This document shows, in pieces, positions 1-10,848 of a DNA stretch of 26,391 bases. Each line of letters opens with the position of its first letter. Within the stretch, counting starts at the first letter, position 1. The translations under genes and the position numbers were made by a program. The DNA is taken from positions 1 to 26,391 of the forward strand of contig JAJIRX010000856.1 of assembly GCA_023853785.1 (NCBI GenBank), read 5' to 3'. Source of the DNA: Psilocybe azurescens (lineage: Eukaryota; Basidiomycota; Agaricomycetes; Agaricales; Agrocybaceae). Below the pieces are notes generated by a model, which was given only the letters and a program-made list of their open reading frames with translations, made no database searches and was not told the origin of the DNA.

Positions 1-111
1 TTGTATCACTATCCACCCATGGATCCCCATCGTCCTCTGTTTTAGCGAACAGAAGGCTATTCGCCGGTGGGGGCATTGAACCAATGATCGACTGCTTTCC
101 ATTAACCGCCA

Positions 112-2937
112 TCAGCGAAAAGAAGCCCTCATTTTCTCTACCAGACTCGAACCCTCTCGGTGTTCGTTCCTGATCATGCCGTGTTGGACTAATATCGTCT
201 CCCGATTTTTTGACCTGCGGGCTGCCAAGGCTGAAGTCGCGGATGCAGGAGGGAACAGAACTCGCGGGGTTTTCACCTCATGCAAATGCGCTGTCCTGGC
301 CCACTTTTTGGCGCTCTTAGGTACGTTCATCGAGCCCCACGACCCGCTTTGTGGTATGGCTACGCCATGAGAACTGGACCGCTGCAACATTTGGGGGCGG
401 AAGCTGGCTACAGTAGGTGTTGTAGCTTTCGCGTGGACAACATAACTCCGACGACCAGCAGGTGTCGAACGCAACGAAGGAGCACGAGAACGAGGATTCG
501 AGATTTTGCGAGGTCGATTTTGATTCTCTCCGAAAGGAGGAGCAGTGTTGAGATGTATGGTCTCCAGAGGTTCTTTTATTCTGTGGGGGCGTGAGGTAGA
601 TGGGAATGCTATCATACCGTCGTCATCTGATAGAATATGAGTTAGCTGACGATCCTATTTAAAGGCGATCCACAAACCTTGTAGATGCAGAGGTAAATGT
701 GGCGGGTAGGATTTGACCGATAAAGGTTTCGGTCTGGAACTCAGCAACGGAGTTCGAGTTCGACTTGTACTACGACTTCGACTTCGACTTCGACTTCGAC
801 TTCGGCTGCTTTGTTTTCCTGCATTCACAGGGTCTTTTCCCTTGAATCGACCAGTCCAATCACCACTGAGCTTGAAATGACGTTTTCCCCACTCTCTCAC
901 AGATTGGTTGAGCCTGTTGGATCCATGGTCGATCATAGCCTCCGTTCTGGACCCTCGAGTGAGCCCTAGGAACATAAGAACGGCGAGGAGCAAACACAGT
1001 TGGGCAACACCGAGACGTTTTTCCAAAACAATCTGCAAATGATGTCGTTCGTAAACTATATCTCGGCTTAGGAGGAAAGTGGAGTATTACCTCTTCCGAT
1101 AGGTAGTCAATCCTCGTTATGAGGTCGCCATACTCCATTTCCATTTGGTAACGCTGCTTTTCCCACTCGGCGAGGGTCCGTTGGTATGTTAAAGATTGGG
1201 CTCGACTCTATTAGCATAAGCTCTGAATATAACTCTTCTCGAGCAAATTCAATTACTCACTATGCCCTCCAATCGGCCTACATCTTCTCCCAATCGTTTG
1301 ATTGCCTCTCTGACGGCGAGGTTTTGTTGTTCAATATACTGCATGTAAAGAGTTTGGTTGAGTTCGACCTCCGCCAACCTGTTCATGATTGTGCGATAGA
1401 TAGACTCGCCGCCTTTAACGGCCAGATGCGATGAAGAAGGGAGGACAGGAATGATAGCACTGGAAGGAGTGTTCGAAGAGGTGATGATGATGGGTGTTCC
1501 AGGCATAGCATGCGAAGGATCAGATGGAGAAGGAACAGTATATGGTACATTAATGTTAGCTTGTGATGGACTTGAAGGTAGCGATGTTCCGGTGGATGAA
1601 GATTCAGAAATTGAAGTTGGTATATTTGGGGTCTGGCGATGAGCATCAGACGGAGAAGGTATAGGAGAAACGTTGGGTGTTAATATATGCAAGTCTGTGG
1701 ATTGCGTAAATGAGTCGTCGTTCGCATTTTGGATGGTATGGGTTGATGATATTCATTGGCAGTGGGTGTCGACGAATCACGACGGATAGTATGGCTATTT
1801 GATGGGATAACAGAGGTACTCTGATTTTGTGACGAAGCAAGGGAAGGGGTGTCTGCAGTACGCTCTGTGTCATTTGTGTCGGGGGTGTAGTGATTTTTCA
1901 ACGTCAACGATTGGGGTAGCACCATTACTTGAGTTTGTGCTTGGTTCAGAGGTGAGTGGCACGACAAGTGGTTCTGGAACGGCCCCCAATTCAATGCTGC
2001 GCTGCCTCTTCCGCTTCTGTTCCTCCTGTTTAGATCTACTTTCCAACTCCCAAACATCCCATTTCCACTCTTCAAGATGGGTAAGTCCATATACACGTAG
2101 GAGAGAAACCGGGCAATAGAACTCATTGCCATAGTTGGAGATAAAATCGATGCGTATAAAGCGATAGAAATCCCGCAACGATGTAGGAGGGTGGAAGGAT
2201 TGCACACCGCGGACATTCTTAGCTCGGTATGTTGCGACGGGTGTCCAGCCTTCTGGGTCATAATTTTAGCTACGCCTAACCGTGAAGTCTTTGAACACTC
2301 CACTGAAAAATTCAAAGTTGGCAAGTTGGACTGTATCGATACGAATATCGTCACATAGTTCGACCACAACATATTGATTCTCCTTTGACTTGTCGCAGGG
2401 GCTGAGCATGTAGCGGTCTCGCTTCGATGAAAGGATAGATGAAGGTGACTTGGCTGAGCGATGGGCCGTGTGGACACGCGCAGAGCAATCTAGACTTGCA
2501 TAGTTGAACCTATCTGTTAAAGGAACTCTGAAATGAGGACCCGAGGGTACTTGGTCCGGATTGGTGAAGCCGGAGGGTGCAGGGTTCTCGACAGGTGGGC
2601 TTGTCGACTCGCTGGTAGTACTACCCGCGTCATTGAGAGTGTTCCCTTCTCCTGGTTTTGGAGCACCAATACTCGAATCCTTATCGTATGTACCAGTCGT
2701 TCCTCCTGATTGGGTCGCCAATTGTTTCATCTTCCACTCTTCAAATGAGAGAAGAACGCCATCTTCGACGGGCTCCAACGGTGTCAAGGGTTTGAGACAA
2801 CATATAGGATTCTTTGGCTGCTGCGGCTTCTGCAACGATAAAGCCTTAAAGGGGTCAAATGGGGATGTGGGTTCAACAGAGAAGACTGGGGGTGCGAAGA
2901 GTAAAAGAAGAAGAGCTGCAAGGAAAGCTGAGAGCAT
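112..2937 (-). CDS. SLP1: Slp1-like SUN-domain ER/nuclear-envelope membrane protein
   Basis: Spliced gene. I start at the ATG at 2937, which opens a signal peptide (MLSAFLAALLLLLFAPPVFS); the frame continues upstream but has no other ATG. A SEEW-like segment (LLSFEEWKMKQ) precedes a SUN domain at about residues 141-280, with FNYASLDC, QYVVVELCDDIRIDTVQLANFEFFS and, in the next exon, SLRDFYRFIRIDF and PVSLLRVYG. A Ser/Thr/Pro-rich linker, a coiled-coil-like stretch (YMQYIEQQNLAVREAIKRL), a second one after an intron (LAEWEKQRYQMEMEYGDLI), a transmembrane helix (VAQLCLLLAVLMFLGLT) and a basic Arg-Ser tail follow. This order matches yeast Slp1 and the osteopotentia group, which act in ER membrane-protein folding or stability. 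The last exon (about 112-590) follows an intron of about 70 bp. Breaks at 2264-2276 (extra C, missing T), 1894-1898 and about 1748-1755 each need one base to restore the frame. The first pair restores FTVSVAKNYDPEGW, a good SUN-domain fit. Family call firm, exact exon ends approximate. Confidence 0.85.
773..803 (-). repeat. Hexanucleotide repeat coding Arg-Ser dipeptides
   Basis: Five exact tandem units of CGACTT on the + strand lie inside the SLP1 exon after the transmembrane segment. Read on the minus strand they encode alternating Ser-Arg. The units are in frame, so changes in copy number would alter the length of the basic cytosolic or nucleoplasmic tail without breaking it. Confidence 0.85.
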
Positions 2938-3263
2938 GCTGAGGAGCCAGCGCTGCTGAGTAAGACCAACAAGGGCGGACCAGACCGTCGTGTCCACAGA
3001 GAGCACCAGCAATAAATATGGGAGTCCAGCAGGGAGACACGTAGATGTACTGAGTATGCCCCAGTTATTTTTGGCCGTCACGGTTACACAAGGCAAAATG
3101 AGTTCATTACGTTTGATAATCACTTTCTCTTCATTGCTCTCATGATCTTAGTACTTCATCAATCATTTGTGGCCGTTATTGACTGTATTGAGGGACATAA
3201 GACCCGCTGAAATAGCACAACATATCGAGCAATCATTGTACTCGAAACCGCAAGCTTCTCAAT
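2938..3263. other. Divergent intergenic region, SLP1 / oxidase copy 1
   Basis: This short spacer lies between the SLP1 start and the decayed oxidase copy 1. The minus-strand frame stays open to about 3123 but begins without ATG and shows no domain, so I treat it as leader sequence. I see no clear TATA box or other motif. Confidence 0.5.
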
Positions 3264-4680
3264 ATGCCAACCCAGTCCAAGAAATCCATAGCAGAAATTT
3301 GTAGTGGTCGCGTCGGCCCTCAACCTCTAGGCACAGTCGTTTTCAAAGAGATTGAGTCAAAGGCCAGAGAAAAACTGAAAGATTTTCGCGGTAGGAGGCC
3401 TGTACACTTTGTCCATTTCATTGCTTGACGGATCAACTCAGATGTCTTCGGAAATGCTAGCGGAAATGCTGGCTCCCGTTCAGCCTATCTGGCCAACAGA
3501 AAGGCGTTCGAGAAGTAGGGATCATCCTCCGAATGCTGTTCGATTCTACTACAAAGTCTCCAGAAGTAAATACGCGTTTTTGTTCACTTGAACGCGCAAC
3601 ACCAACGGTCATTATCTTACAGGTCACTATCTTTAGTGTTACTTATCCCTCGCCTATTTTTATCGCACCGGTGGGGTGCAAGGGACGTTTCATCCCAATG
3701 CAGAGTTCAATTCTGCCCGAGCTGGCAAGGCTCTCAGAGTGCCATTCATTTTTAGTACCGCTTCGAGTGAGTCAATGGAGGAAATCGCAGAGGTCAACGG
3801 AGATGGACATCGCTAGTACCAAATATATTGGTGAGTCTAATCAGACACACAACGCTGCGTTCCTAATTCCTATAATTCTACGACAAAGTCTGATAACAAC
3901 GCCTTAACACTTATGAAGAGAGCGAAAGACAATGGCTTCTCAGCTCTGGTCGTTACTCTCGACACTATGTGTCTCGGCTGGCGTCCCCACGACCTTGAAA
4001 CTTCTTACCTTCCGTTTGCCTAAGGTGTGGGCGTTCAGGTTGGAAGGTTTGACCCCTATTTATGGCCAAGCACGGCAAGGCTGTGACGAATGAACACCCA
4101 AATTTTCAATATGACTCTGCCGAAGTGGACGAGGTAGCGATACAAAAGCTCTCAGCCCGCTGGTGCTCAAGGGTTTACAAAATATTCATGTATGCTTCTC
4201 TTTATATATGGGTATCACATCGAGGTTTACTGACTCGGTGCACACCATAGGACGCGGAAAAGTGCATCGACTTCGGTGTCAATAGCTTTATCGTTTCTAA
4301 TTATCTGCGTTCAACCGATTTTACATGGCATTCAGCTTTCTTCTGTATTTAAGTGGACGACAAATCGACGAAGGTATTCCCACTCTGCTTGCTTTGGAAG
4401 CAATCATAAAGTCACCAAAAGTCAAAACTGCTCAGAAATCGGGGCTGTTGTTCGTAAGCTTTGTGTCTATGCATTGTAGTGCGTTGTATTAACCGTGGTT
4501 TTTGATTCTACAGTCGGCCATCCTTGGTTATATGGCTCTATCGTTGTGGGGAAAGCTGCCGTCAAATAAGTTATCAAGCACACAATGGCTGACATGGACA
4601 CCGCCCTTTGATTGTCTGGATTTGAGAGTCTCTGGGAGATTCAAGGGAAAGGTGAAGATGTTTTTATGAAGCTATCTTGA
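3264..4680 (+). pseudogene. Decayed FMN-dependent alpha-hydroxy-acid oxidase (lactate 2-monooxygenase type), copy 1
   Basis: Recognised by alignment, by eye, to the copy at 6061-7707. Shared pieces are GRVGPQPLGTVVFKEIE, PSPIFIAPVG, VPFIFSTASSESMEEIAEVN, LVVTLDTMCLGWRPHDLE, GRQIDEGIPTLLALE and HPWLYGSIVVG. Intron positions largely match copy 2. Inactivating changes are real rather than run-length slips. The Trp of the HRWYQ motif is TAG (near 3818); TAA follows LPFA (near 4021); TAA and TGA interrupt the C-terminal exon. About 110 bp are missing before PLVLKGLQNIH (near 4145), and about 70 bp covering the FMN-phosphate segment (DSGIRTGSD in copy 2) are missing near 4440. The catalytic NHGG is scrambled. 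A 12-bp tandem duplication (GGAAATGCTRGC) sits near 3440. The N-terminus lacks the first 14 or so residues of copy 2 or is altered. This is a dead tandem duplicate. Confidence 0.9.
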
Positions 4681-6060
4681 TCATACGACTCTTTCTGAAC
4701 ATCCGTTCGTCCTAATGCATGAATCACGGTTCTTCGACCCTATCAAATCAATATTCATCAAACGGACGTTGAATGCTGCAACAAACCTTATCGAAGAATC
4801 TAAGGCTTCTATTTTCATCTCCTTAACCAGATCCCTTTAATATCAGTCGCCACGATCAAAAAATGGAAACAGACACATACGGCACTTTACCCAGAATTCA
4901 CAATGGGTGTGGCATGAGAAGTCAAGTTCCAACATATTTGGTGTCGCAAGCCGTATCGTTTGTGTACCTCGGGTATTGATGCCTGAGTACAAGTCATCTA
5001 AGGACCAGCAATTTACCAAGATCATTCCCTCACTTCGCGCGCCGACTATCCGAGAAACCCTTGCAATTTTGCCAACTCTCTCGAAAGCGCAGGCTGAATC
5101 AAAGATTGATTGAGGTGTTTTCCAGTGCACTGGGCTCATTTCTTGTGCATTCTCCATGTATACCCACACGGCATCTACAGCACCTGTGAACTCTAATTAG
5201 CCCGCAGGCCACTTGCTCGCTCAGTGCACAGGATCCTCAAGGTTCGCTTGTGTTCTTTTCCAACTTTGGGACAAGAGCGTACATATGTTCAAGCTTGATT
5301 CGATATTCTTGGATCGTCATTGAAAGGCATTTGTAATATCTACGTAGCGAGATACAAGCGCAGCTAGTGGCTATGTATGCGTAATTGAAGATATAATTCC
5401 CTGTCGATCGAACAGAGTCTGAAAGACGATGAAACAAAGAGCTCCCGATGGGGCTGTACATATGTATACAACGTTCAGTATACGGAACGGCTGTCTTCCC
5501 TAACCACCATGTGAGGCTTGTCTTCACTCACGTACATTCGGGCCTACAATAGCGAGATGAAATAGGCTGAAATGGGACAATTGCGTAATTTCGATACATT
5601 GCGATGTTTCCTGTATAATTGAACTCGGGACCCCGTACCGATACCCAGTACTATTTATATCAACGTTCGAGCTTATCAAGAGACCACCTGCAACATCATT
5701 CAAAGTCTAAATTACGAGAAAGACTCGTAAGACGAGGGTGCCTCATACAGAACATAACATTGTGATAATAGCCAATGCATGTTGGAATTCTTCAGTACTA
5801 AGTACTAAGTATTGAAAGGCCTTGGGGTTAATTTCTCCACGGGTTCACACGTGCCAACTGGTGAGCACATTCGGCGACACAAGAATCACCGCTTAGTTTG
5901 TAAGCCCTCTCTGTTCTGAATCTCATGATCCCAAATGTTCAACCGCCTATGGATATCCGGCCAATATCTACCGGACTTGCGTACTTAAGGCTCAGGGAAC
6001 CCGGGCCTGGGATGTACCATATCTCCTTGTTATCTACTGGAAGTTCAGATCATCTAGATC
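4681..6060. other. Intergenic region between the two oxidase copies
   Basis: No gene is supported. Two minus-strand frames (4843-5169 and 5237-5527) could be exons of one small gene, because an acceptor-like CACAG lies at about 5187, but the translation shows no family I know and an in-frame stop precedes any good donor. AGTACTA is tandemly duplicated at 5794-5807 and followed by AGTA. Upstream of copy 2 there is a CACGTG at 5848-5853 and a CCAAT at 5961-5965, about 100 bp before its ATG, so a promoter for copy 2 probably lies between 5830 and 6060. Confidence 0.5.
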
Positions 6061-7707
6061 ATGGTCGACGCAAAACCTGACATCGTGATACTACCTGGAG
6101 GGAACCCATGGAGCTCCTACATGCCAGATGTCTATCGGGGGCGAATTGGTCCTCAACCCCTAGGAACAGTGGTTTTCGAGGAGATCGAAGCTAAGGCAAA
6201 GGAAAAACTAAAAGATCATGGCGGTGAGAGATCCTACACATAAAGCTGTTCATCACTTGACGATGGAGCCAGGTGCCTTTATGTACGCTGGTGGAAGCGC
6301 TGGCACCAACGCGACCTATCGCGCCAATTTGAAGGCTTTCGAGAAGTGGGGGATCATCCCTCGGATGTTGGTCGACGCCACGACACGGTCTCTAGAAGTG
6401 ATTGCTCTGGTTACTATCATACTGATCGCAGGGAACTAAACATATTTCCACTGATAGGTTACTATCTTTGGCGTCACTCACTCCTCGCCCATTTTCATCG
6501 CTCCCATCGGGGTGCAAGCGACATTCCATCCCGATGGAGAATTCAATCCAGCCCGCGCCGGAAAGGTTCTCGGAGTGCCATTCATCTCGAGCACGGCGTC
6601 AAAACAGATCGCTTGAAGAAGTAGCAGAAGCCAACGGGGATGGGCACCGCTGGTACCAACTCTATTGGTTGGTCAATTAGCCAAATGCATGCCAATCCTT
6701 TTTCTCAGTCTTTGCAATGTAGGCCAAAGTCTAAGGACGTAACTTTATCTCTTCTCAAGAGAGCCAAGGATAATAATTTCAAAGCCCTGGTCATCACCCT
6801 AGACACTATGTCTATTGGTTGGCGACCCCATGACCTCGAAATTTCGTATATTCCATTCGCCCATGGTGTAGGGGTTCAGATCGGAAAGTCTGACCCTGTC
6901 TTCATGGCAAAGCACGGCAAGGCTGTAACACATGAACACCCAGTATTCCCTTATGACCCTGCCAAAATTGATCAAGCATTTGCAGCTGGGGATCCCAAAG
7001 CTCGTGAGGATGTTTACCTCGGCTCGGAGTGGCTAAAGGAGGCGAATTCCGGACTGTACCATTCCTGGGAAGACCTCAAATTCATCAGAGATAATTGGGA
7101 AGGTCCACTCCTCCTCAAGGGCATTCAGAGCGTTCATGTATGTATTTTTTCTTCGGGTCTTTCTCGGGTCTCTTGAACTCATTAACTGACTTTGTTTTCG
7201 CATTGCAGGACGCAGAAAAAGCACTAGAGTACGGGGTTAATGGTATCATTGTCTCTAATCATGGTACGTCGAAAGGCGGCTGACACTTGAAGTTTCTCGC
7301 GTATTAACTATGTTTATATAGGCGGACGACAACTTGATGGAGCGATACCCTCCTTACTTGCGCTAGAAGTAATCATGAAGTCTCAAAGGTCAAGGCTGCC
7401 CAGCAAGCAGGAGAATTGACTGTTCTGTTCGATTCTGGGATTCGAACGGGGAGCGATATCATAAAAGCTATGGCACTTGGTGCACAAGCGGTACTTCGTA
7501 AGCTCCGGTCTTTTCCGAAAATTTCTGCTTAGTTAACCACACATCTCTCTAGTCGGTCGTCCTTGGTTATATGGTTCAATCATCGCGGGACAGGCTGGCG
7601 TTGAGCAAGTCATCAGGTACACTTTGGCTGACTTGGATACCTCTCTTGGCTTGGCTGGATTCAAGAGCCTTGCCGAGATCCAGGGTAAGGGGAAGAAATT
7701 ATCATGA
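6061..7707 (+). pseudogene. FMN-dependent alpha-hydroxy-acid oxidase (lactate 2-monooxygenase type), copy 2, frame-broken
   Basis: ATG at 6061. Introns, each joining family-consistent sequence, are 6234-6272 (only 39 bp), 6398-6457, 6668-6722, 7138-7208, 7264-7321 and 7498-7552. The spliced product covers the whole TIM-barrel of about 400 residues: AFMYAGGSAGTNATYRANLK, PRMLVDATTRSLEV, SSPIFIAPIGVQATFHPDG, HRWYQLYWPKSKDV, ITLDTM..GWRPHDL, the catalytic NHGGRQLDGA with its active-site His and Arg, the phosphate-binding DSGIRTGSD and GRPWLYG. The GWRPHDL segment and long insert point to lactate 2-monooxygenase rather than glycolate oxidase; the substrate is inferred. Three single-base breaks occur. 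One A too many at 6601-6604 (TASNRSLEE is restored with three). One base is missing near 7384 (copy 1 keeps SPKVK). One is missing near 7697, affecting only the last residues. All active-site residues remain, so it may be a functional gene carrying sequence errors. Confidence 0.75.
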
Positions 7708-10700
7708 AGATAACTTAGACGGCGTATATCCGAGCGTTCTTAAACGCGCGATGGAGCAAGAGACGTATTTTTATGCCTCTGATAAAGATACCGCGTCATC
7801 AAACAATGAGAGCGCTCTTATCTATGCGAGAAATATGTACAAGTGGGAAATCAGAATCTCGTCCCGTAATCCTTATGCCTTCTCAATCCAAGTGCTATGC
7901 ATACACGGTCTTATTGTCCCTTTGAATAGGACGCTGCTGCTCCAAAGAAAACACGACTAACAACGTGCACGCCGGGGTTTCGAGATCGTGCAATTCAATA
8001 TGCAAACCCTTTAAGCTATTTTCCAAACGAAGGAACTGGTGTCCCGAAACGTCAGACATCCTGTCGTCATACGCGAACATGAAAAATGCTGTCCATTTCC
8101 TTGGATACCAGCACCGTCTAGTACCGTTCATTCCCGTGAAACTCACCTCAAACTGAAGCAGAGCCACGCCGACGGTCTTCTAATAGTTTTGTTGCTCGGT
8201 TGTACATATCTGCCTGAACTATTTCCCAAATCGCTTACTGACTTTAATTACATCACTAAGAATACTCCTGAGCATCAGTTCACGTCGATGAACCTCAAAG
8301 AATCTCAAGTTGGCGTTTCTTTTGACAAAATAGGCAGGCGTAATGGCCAATTTAGTGCCACCGAAGTTATTTCTGTAGTTCTCTCCAGATACACTGTCCC
8401 CCTCCTTGTAAGTATTTCAAGCAAACAATTCCTCGCTGTTGAAGTTCCATTGTCCTCTACTCGGAACGTCACTATCCACTTATTTGTGTCATGGTTATGA
8501 CGAACGCCGTCGGATTCAGAAGCTACATAGCAGCTCCTTAAACCCTTTGTAGATCCATCAAGCAATGCCTAGGACGGATATGATCCGATTGGCTTACATA
8601 CATGGGAATTGGAGGTCGCAATCACTTACAGTACGAATCCAGCCAAGCTTCTGTTCAAAATTATATGAGTTGTTGGTTGTTGTAACGCTGAAAAGTGGCG
8701 ATAGCATCGGCAAAGCGACAAAACAATACTTTGTATTGTGGATCTTAGATAATCAGGACATCTTTTGCAATTAATATATTGCCATATAGTTTCCGGAATC
8801 CTTGTGAGATCTTTGAATACTTAACCAAACTTTCGATCATCTTTAAATGTCTTAGTAAACATTGGTTAACTTTTGATACTGTCCTAACCATTACTGGCAC
8901 ATGATAGTTGATGGTAATTTCTTGTAAATTTCTAATGATCTTGTAATAAAACAAATATTTTTGGCATCAATTTAATGCCTTGCAAAGTTTTGGCCTTCAA
9001 TCATATTTACTAAAGAATTGCCTATGTATTTATGAGGCTCGGAAACATTTGCATACAATTGAATATCCATGCAAGGATGCCGAACAAGGAAATTTTACTA
9101 AGTGTGGGCTTTCCAGATCGGTACATATTCAATTACGTTGCACATTTAGTAATGACGATTTGGTGTAGTAGTTAGCGTGCCGTTCGTTGGGCTCTATGAA
9201 GGTGACAGTTCAATTCCAGCAAGTAGTGTGCATTAAATACTACAGTGTAGAATAGGGTAAAATATGTATATAGGCATTCTCTTTACCAGGTAAACAAATG
9301 GAATTACCTACAATTATTTTTTTTACTCCGGCATAGCAGGACATTCATGCAAGGTTAACTAATTTTTTAGACCACCTTACAAGGTAACCAAGGTTTTATA
9401 AAAAGTAAATCATGACTGGTCCTTACCAAAATGTAGTCTTCAGGTTTGACTATTCATTGCCTTTTGGGCATTAGTGGCCTTAGCTACCTTACAAGGACTT
9501 TGTATTGCAATGTATGGTCTGCGCCGTTTTGCCGATGAGCTTATCCAGATGAAGTCTTACTGTAAGGTTTCAATTTGGCAGATCTTCTTCGTAAATCTTC
9601 GACAATGTATGACTTGAGTGAAAAACAATTAATCGCTTCAGGTACCGGATAAATCTCCCGCGAGTGCCAGTCCTCAATAGGCCTTGCGGCGCAAAAATCC
9701 GAAGAAGATTGGAGGCTGTGCTACCAGTGAGAAGCGCCCGGCGCTTACTAGATGGAGCAAAGGTACGGTTCCCCACACAAGTACCCCATATAATCTGTAA
9801 TTGTGTGCAGCCAGGTGTAGCCGCAGCTCGAGATGAGTCAATCTGACGCCACAAAACTCGGACCCCAGAACAACGAAAACAACAACACCTATATACACAT
9901 GTGCATTCAAAACCTTCGGGAATCGTAGTGCCGAAGGTTGAATACCAGTAGGATCGTTCAGAGATTTCCATTACCTTACGTTTTCGTATCTCAACTATCC
10001 TCACAGTTGCAACTTACGGCCTCATCAATCCCCTCTCCAAACGCGTCAGCTCAGTGAGAAAATACCAAGATTTCTATAATATCTTAACGTCAACGCGCTT
10101 GGCGGCGAGGAAGACCTGCGCCTCGAGCTTAAGCTTAATGGACAACTGTATAGGCCCACCACCAACCTATTTCGGAGAAATGCATGGTGGTTGTTAATTG
10201 CTTTATCATCTTTCCTGAGTGATCTTTTCAAAATAAGATTGATCTGATATCTAGAAATAGTCTGTACGGCGGAGGTTTGGTAGGAGCGAGTCCTGTGATA
10301 GAGTGAGGTTTCTGGCCGGGAAGCCCATGTGCTATCTGCGAAGTGATGTTTTAAACCGAGTTTCCCGCTCAAATCACACTCCTCTGGTTATTCCAGGGCA
10401 GGGTATGATACTAACCTGAGTTTCAAAACATCTGGTCGAATTGAACAAGGATTTGGAAGCTACCTTTCAAAACACATTGACAATGTTAAATCGGGCAACT
10501 ACGGTCTAATCTTGGCCGGCCTCCATCCAGGGACTCAAATTTAACGATGGTAAAGCAGGGCAAAAACAGGGTTCATTGCCACGAGTGAAATGGAAGATGT
10601 ATCGAATAGCTTACTTAAATCAATGTCATCTGCCAAATACGTTCGTACTGACCTTCCATCTTAGTATTTACATGAGATTGTATCAGTCAGCACCGATGGT

Positions 10701-10848
10701 TTCTGCCCCACCCCCACCATCCCAGGACCGAACTCCCGTAATGGCAGGGGCACGATGGGGTAATTGCTTTTAATACAAACTAGTCCTTGTCGATCTATCT
10801 GATACCATTGTTAGTGAAGGAAATCATGGGATTCATTAAGGTTCTTCT
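7708..10848. other. Long gene-poor region, AT-rich in the middle
   Basis: I find no supported gene in this 3.1 kb. Several open frames of 60-150 codons exist on both strands (for example 7895-8167 minus, 8039-8500 plus, 9570-10004 minus), but none shows a domain, a signal peptide with a sensible continuation, or coding-like composition. From about 8640 to 9560 the sequence is clearly AT-rich. The decamer CCTTACAAGG occurs at 9375-9384 and again at 9487-9496, with related TTACAAGG or CAAGG strings around it, which suggests old repeat-derived DNA. A tRNA-like box pair lies at about 9154-9226 (separate entry). Confidence 0.5.
9154..9226 (+). mobile_element. Degenerate tRNA-like sequence, possible SINE head
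   Basis: TGGTGTAGTAGTTAGCGTGC at 9161-9180 closely resembles the A-box/D-arm region of eukaryotic tRNAs. ACAGTTCAATTCC at 9205-9217 resembles the B box. Their spacing is right for a tRNA gene. A partial anticodon stem (GCC..GGC) can be drawn between them. The acceptor arms and T-stem do not pair, so it is not a working tRNA. A tRNA-derived SINE fragment or pseudo-tRNA fits best, and it lies inside the gene-poor AT-rich region. No poly(A) tail or target-site duplication was recognised. Confidence 0.35.

Noticed and set aside
4843..5527. Two minus-strand frames that could be exons of one gene
   Set aside because: A stop codon precedes the only good donor, and the combined translation shows no recognisable feature.
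7895..8565. Several overlapping frames on both strands downstream of oxidase copy 2
   Set aside because: Neither strand gives a splice-joined product or a family I recognise; I could not choose between them.
9570..10004. 144-codon minus-strand open frame
   Set aside because: Cys- and Arg-rich translation with no domain, overlapped by another equally long minus frame; looks like chance openness.
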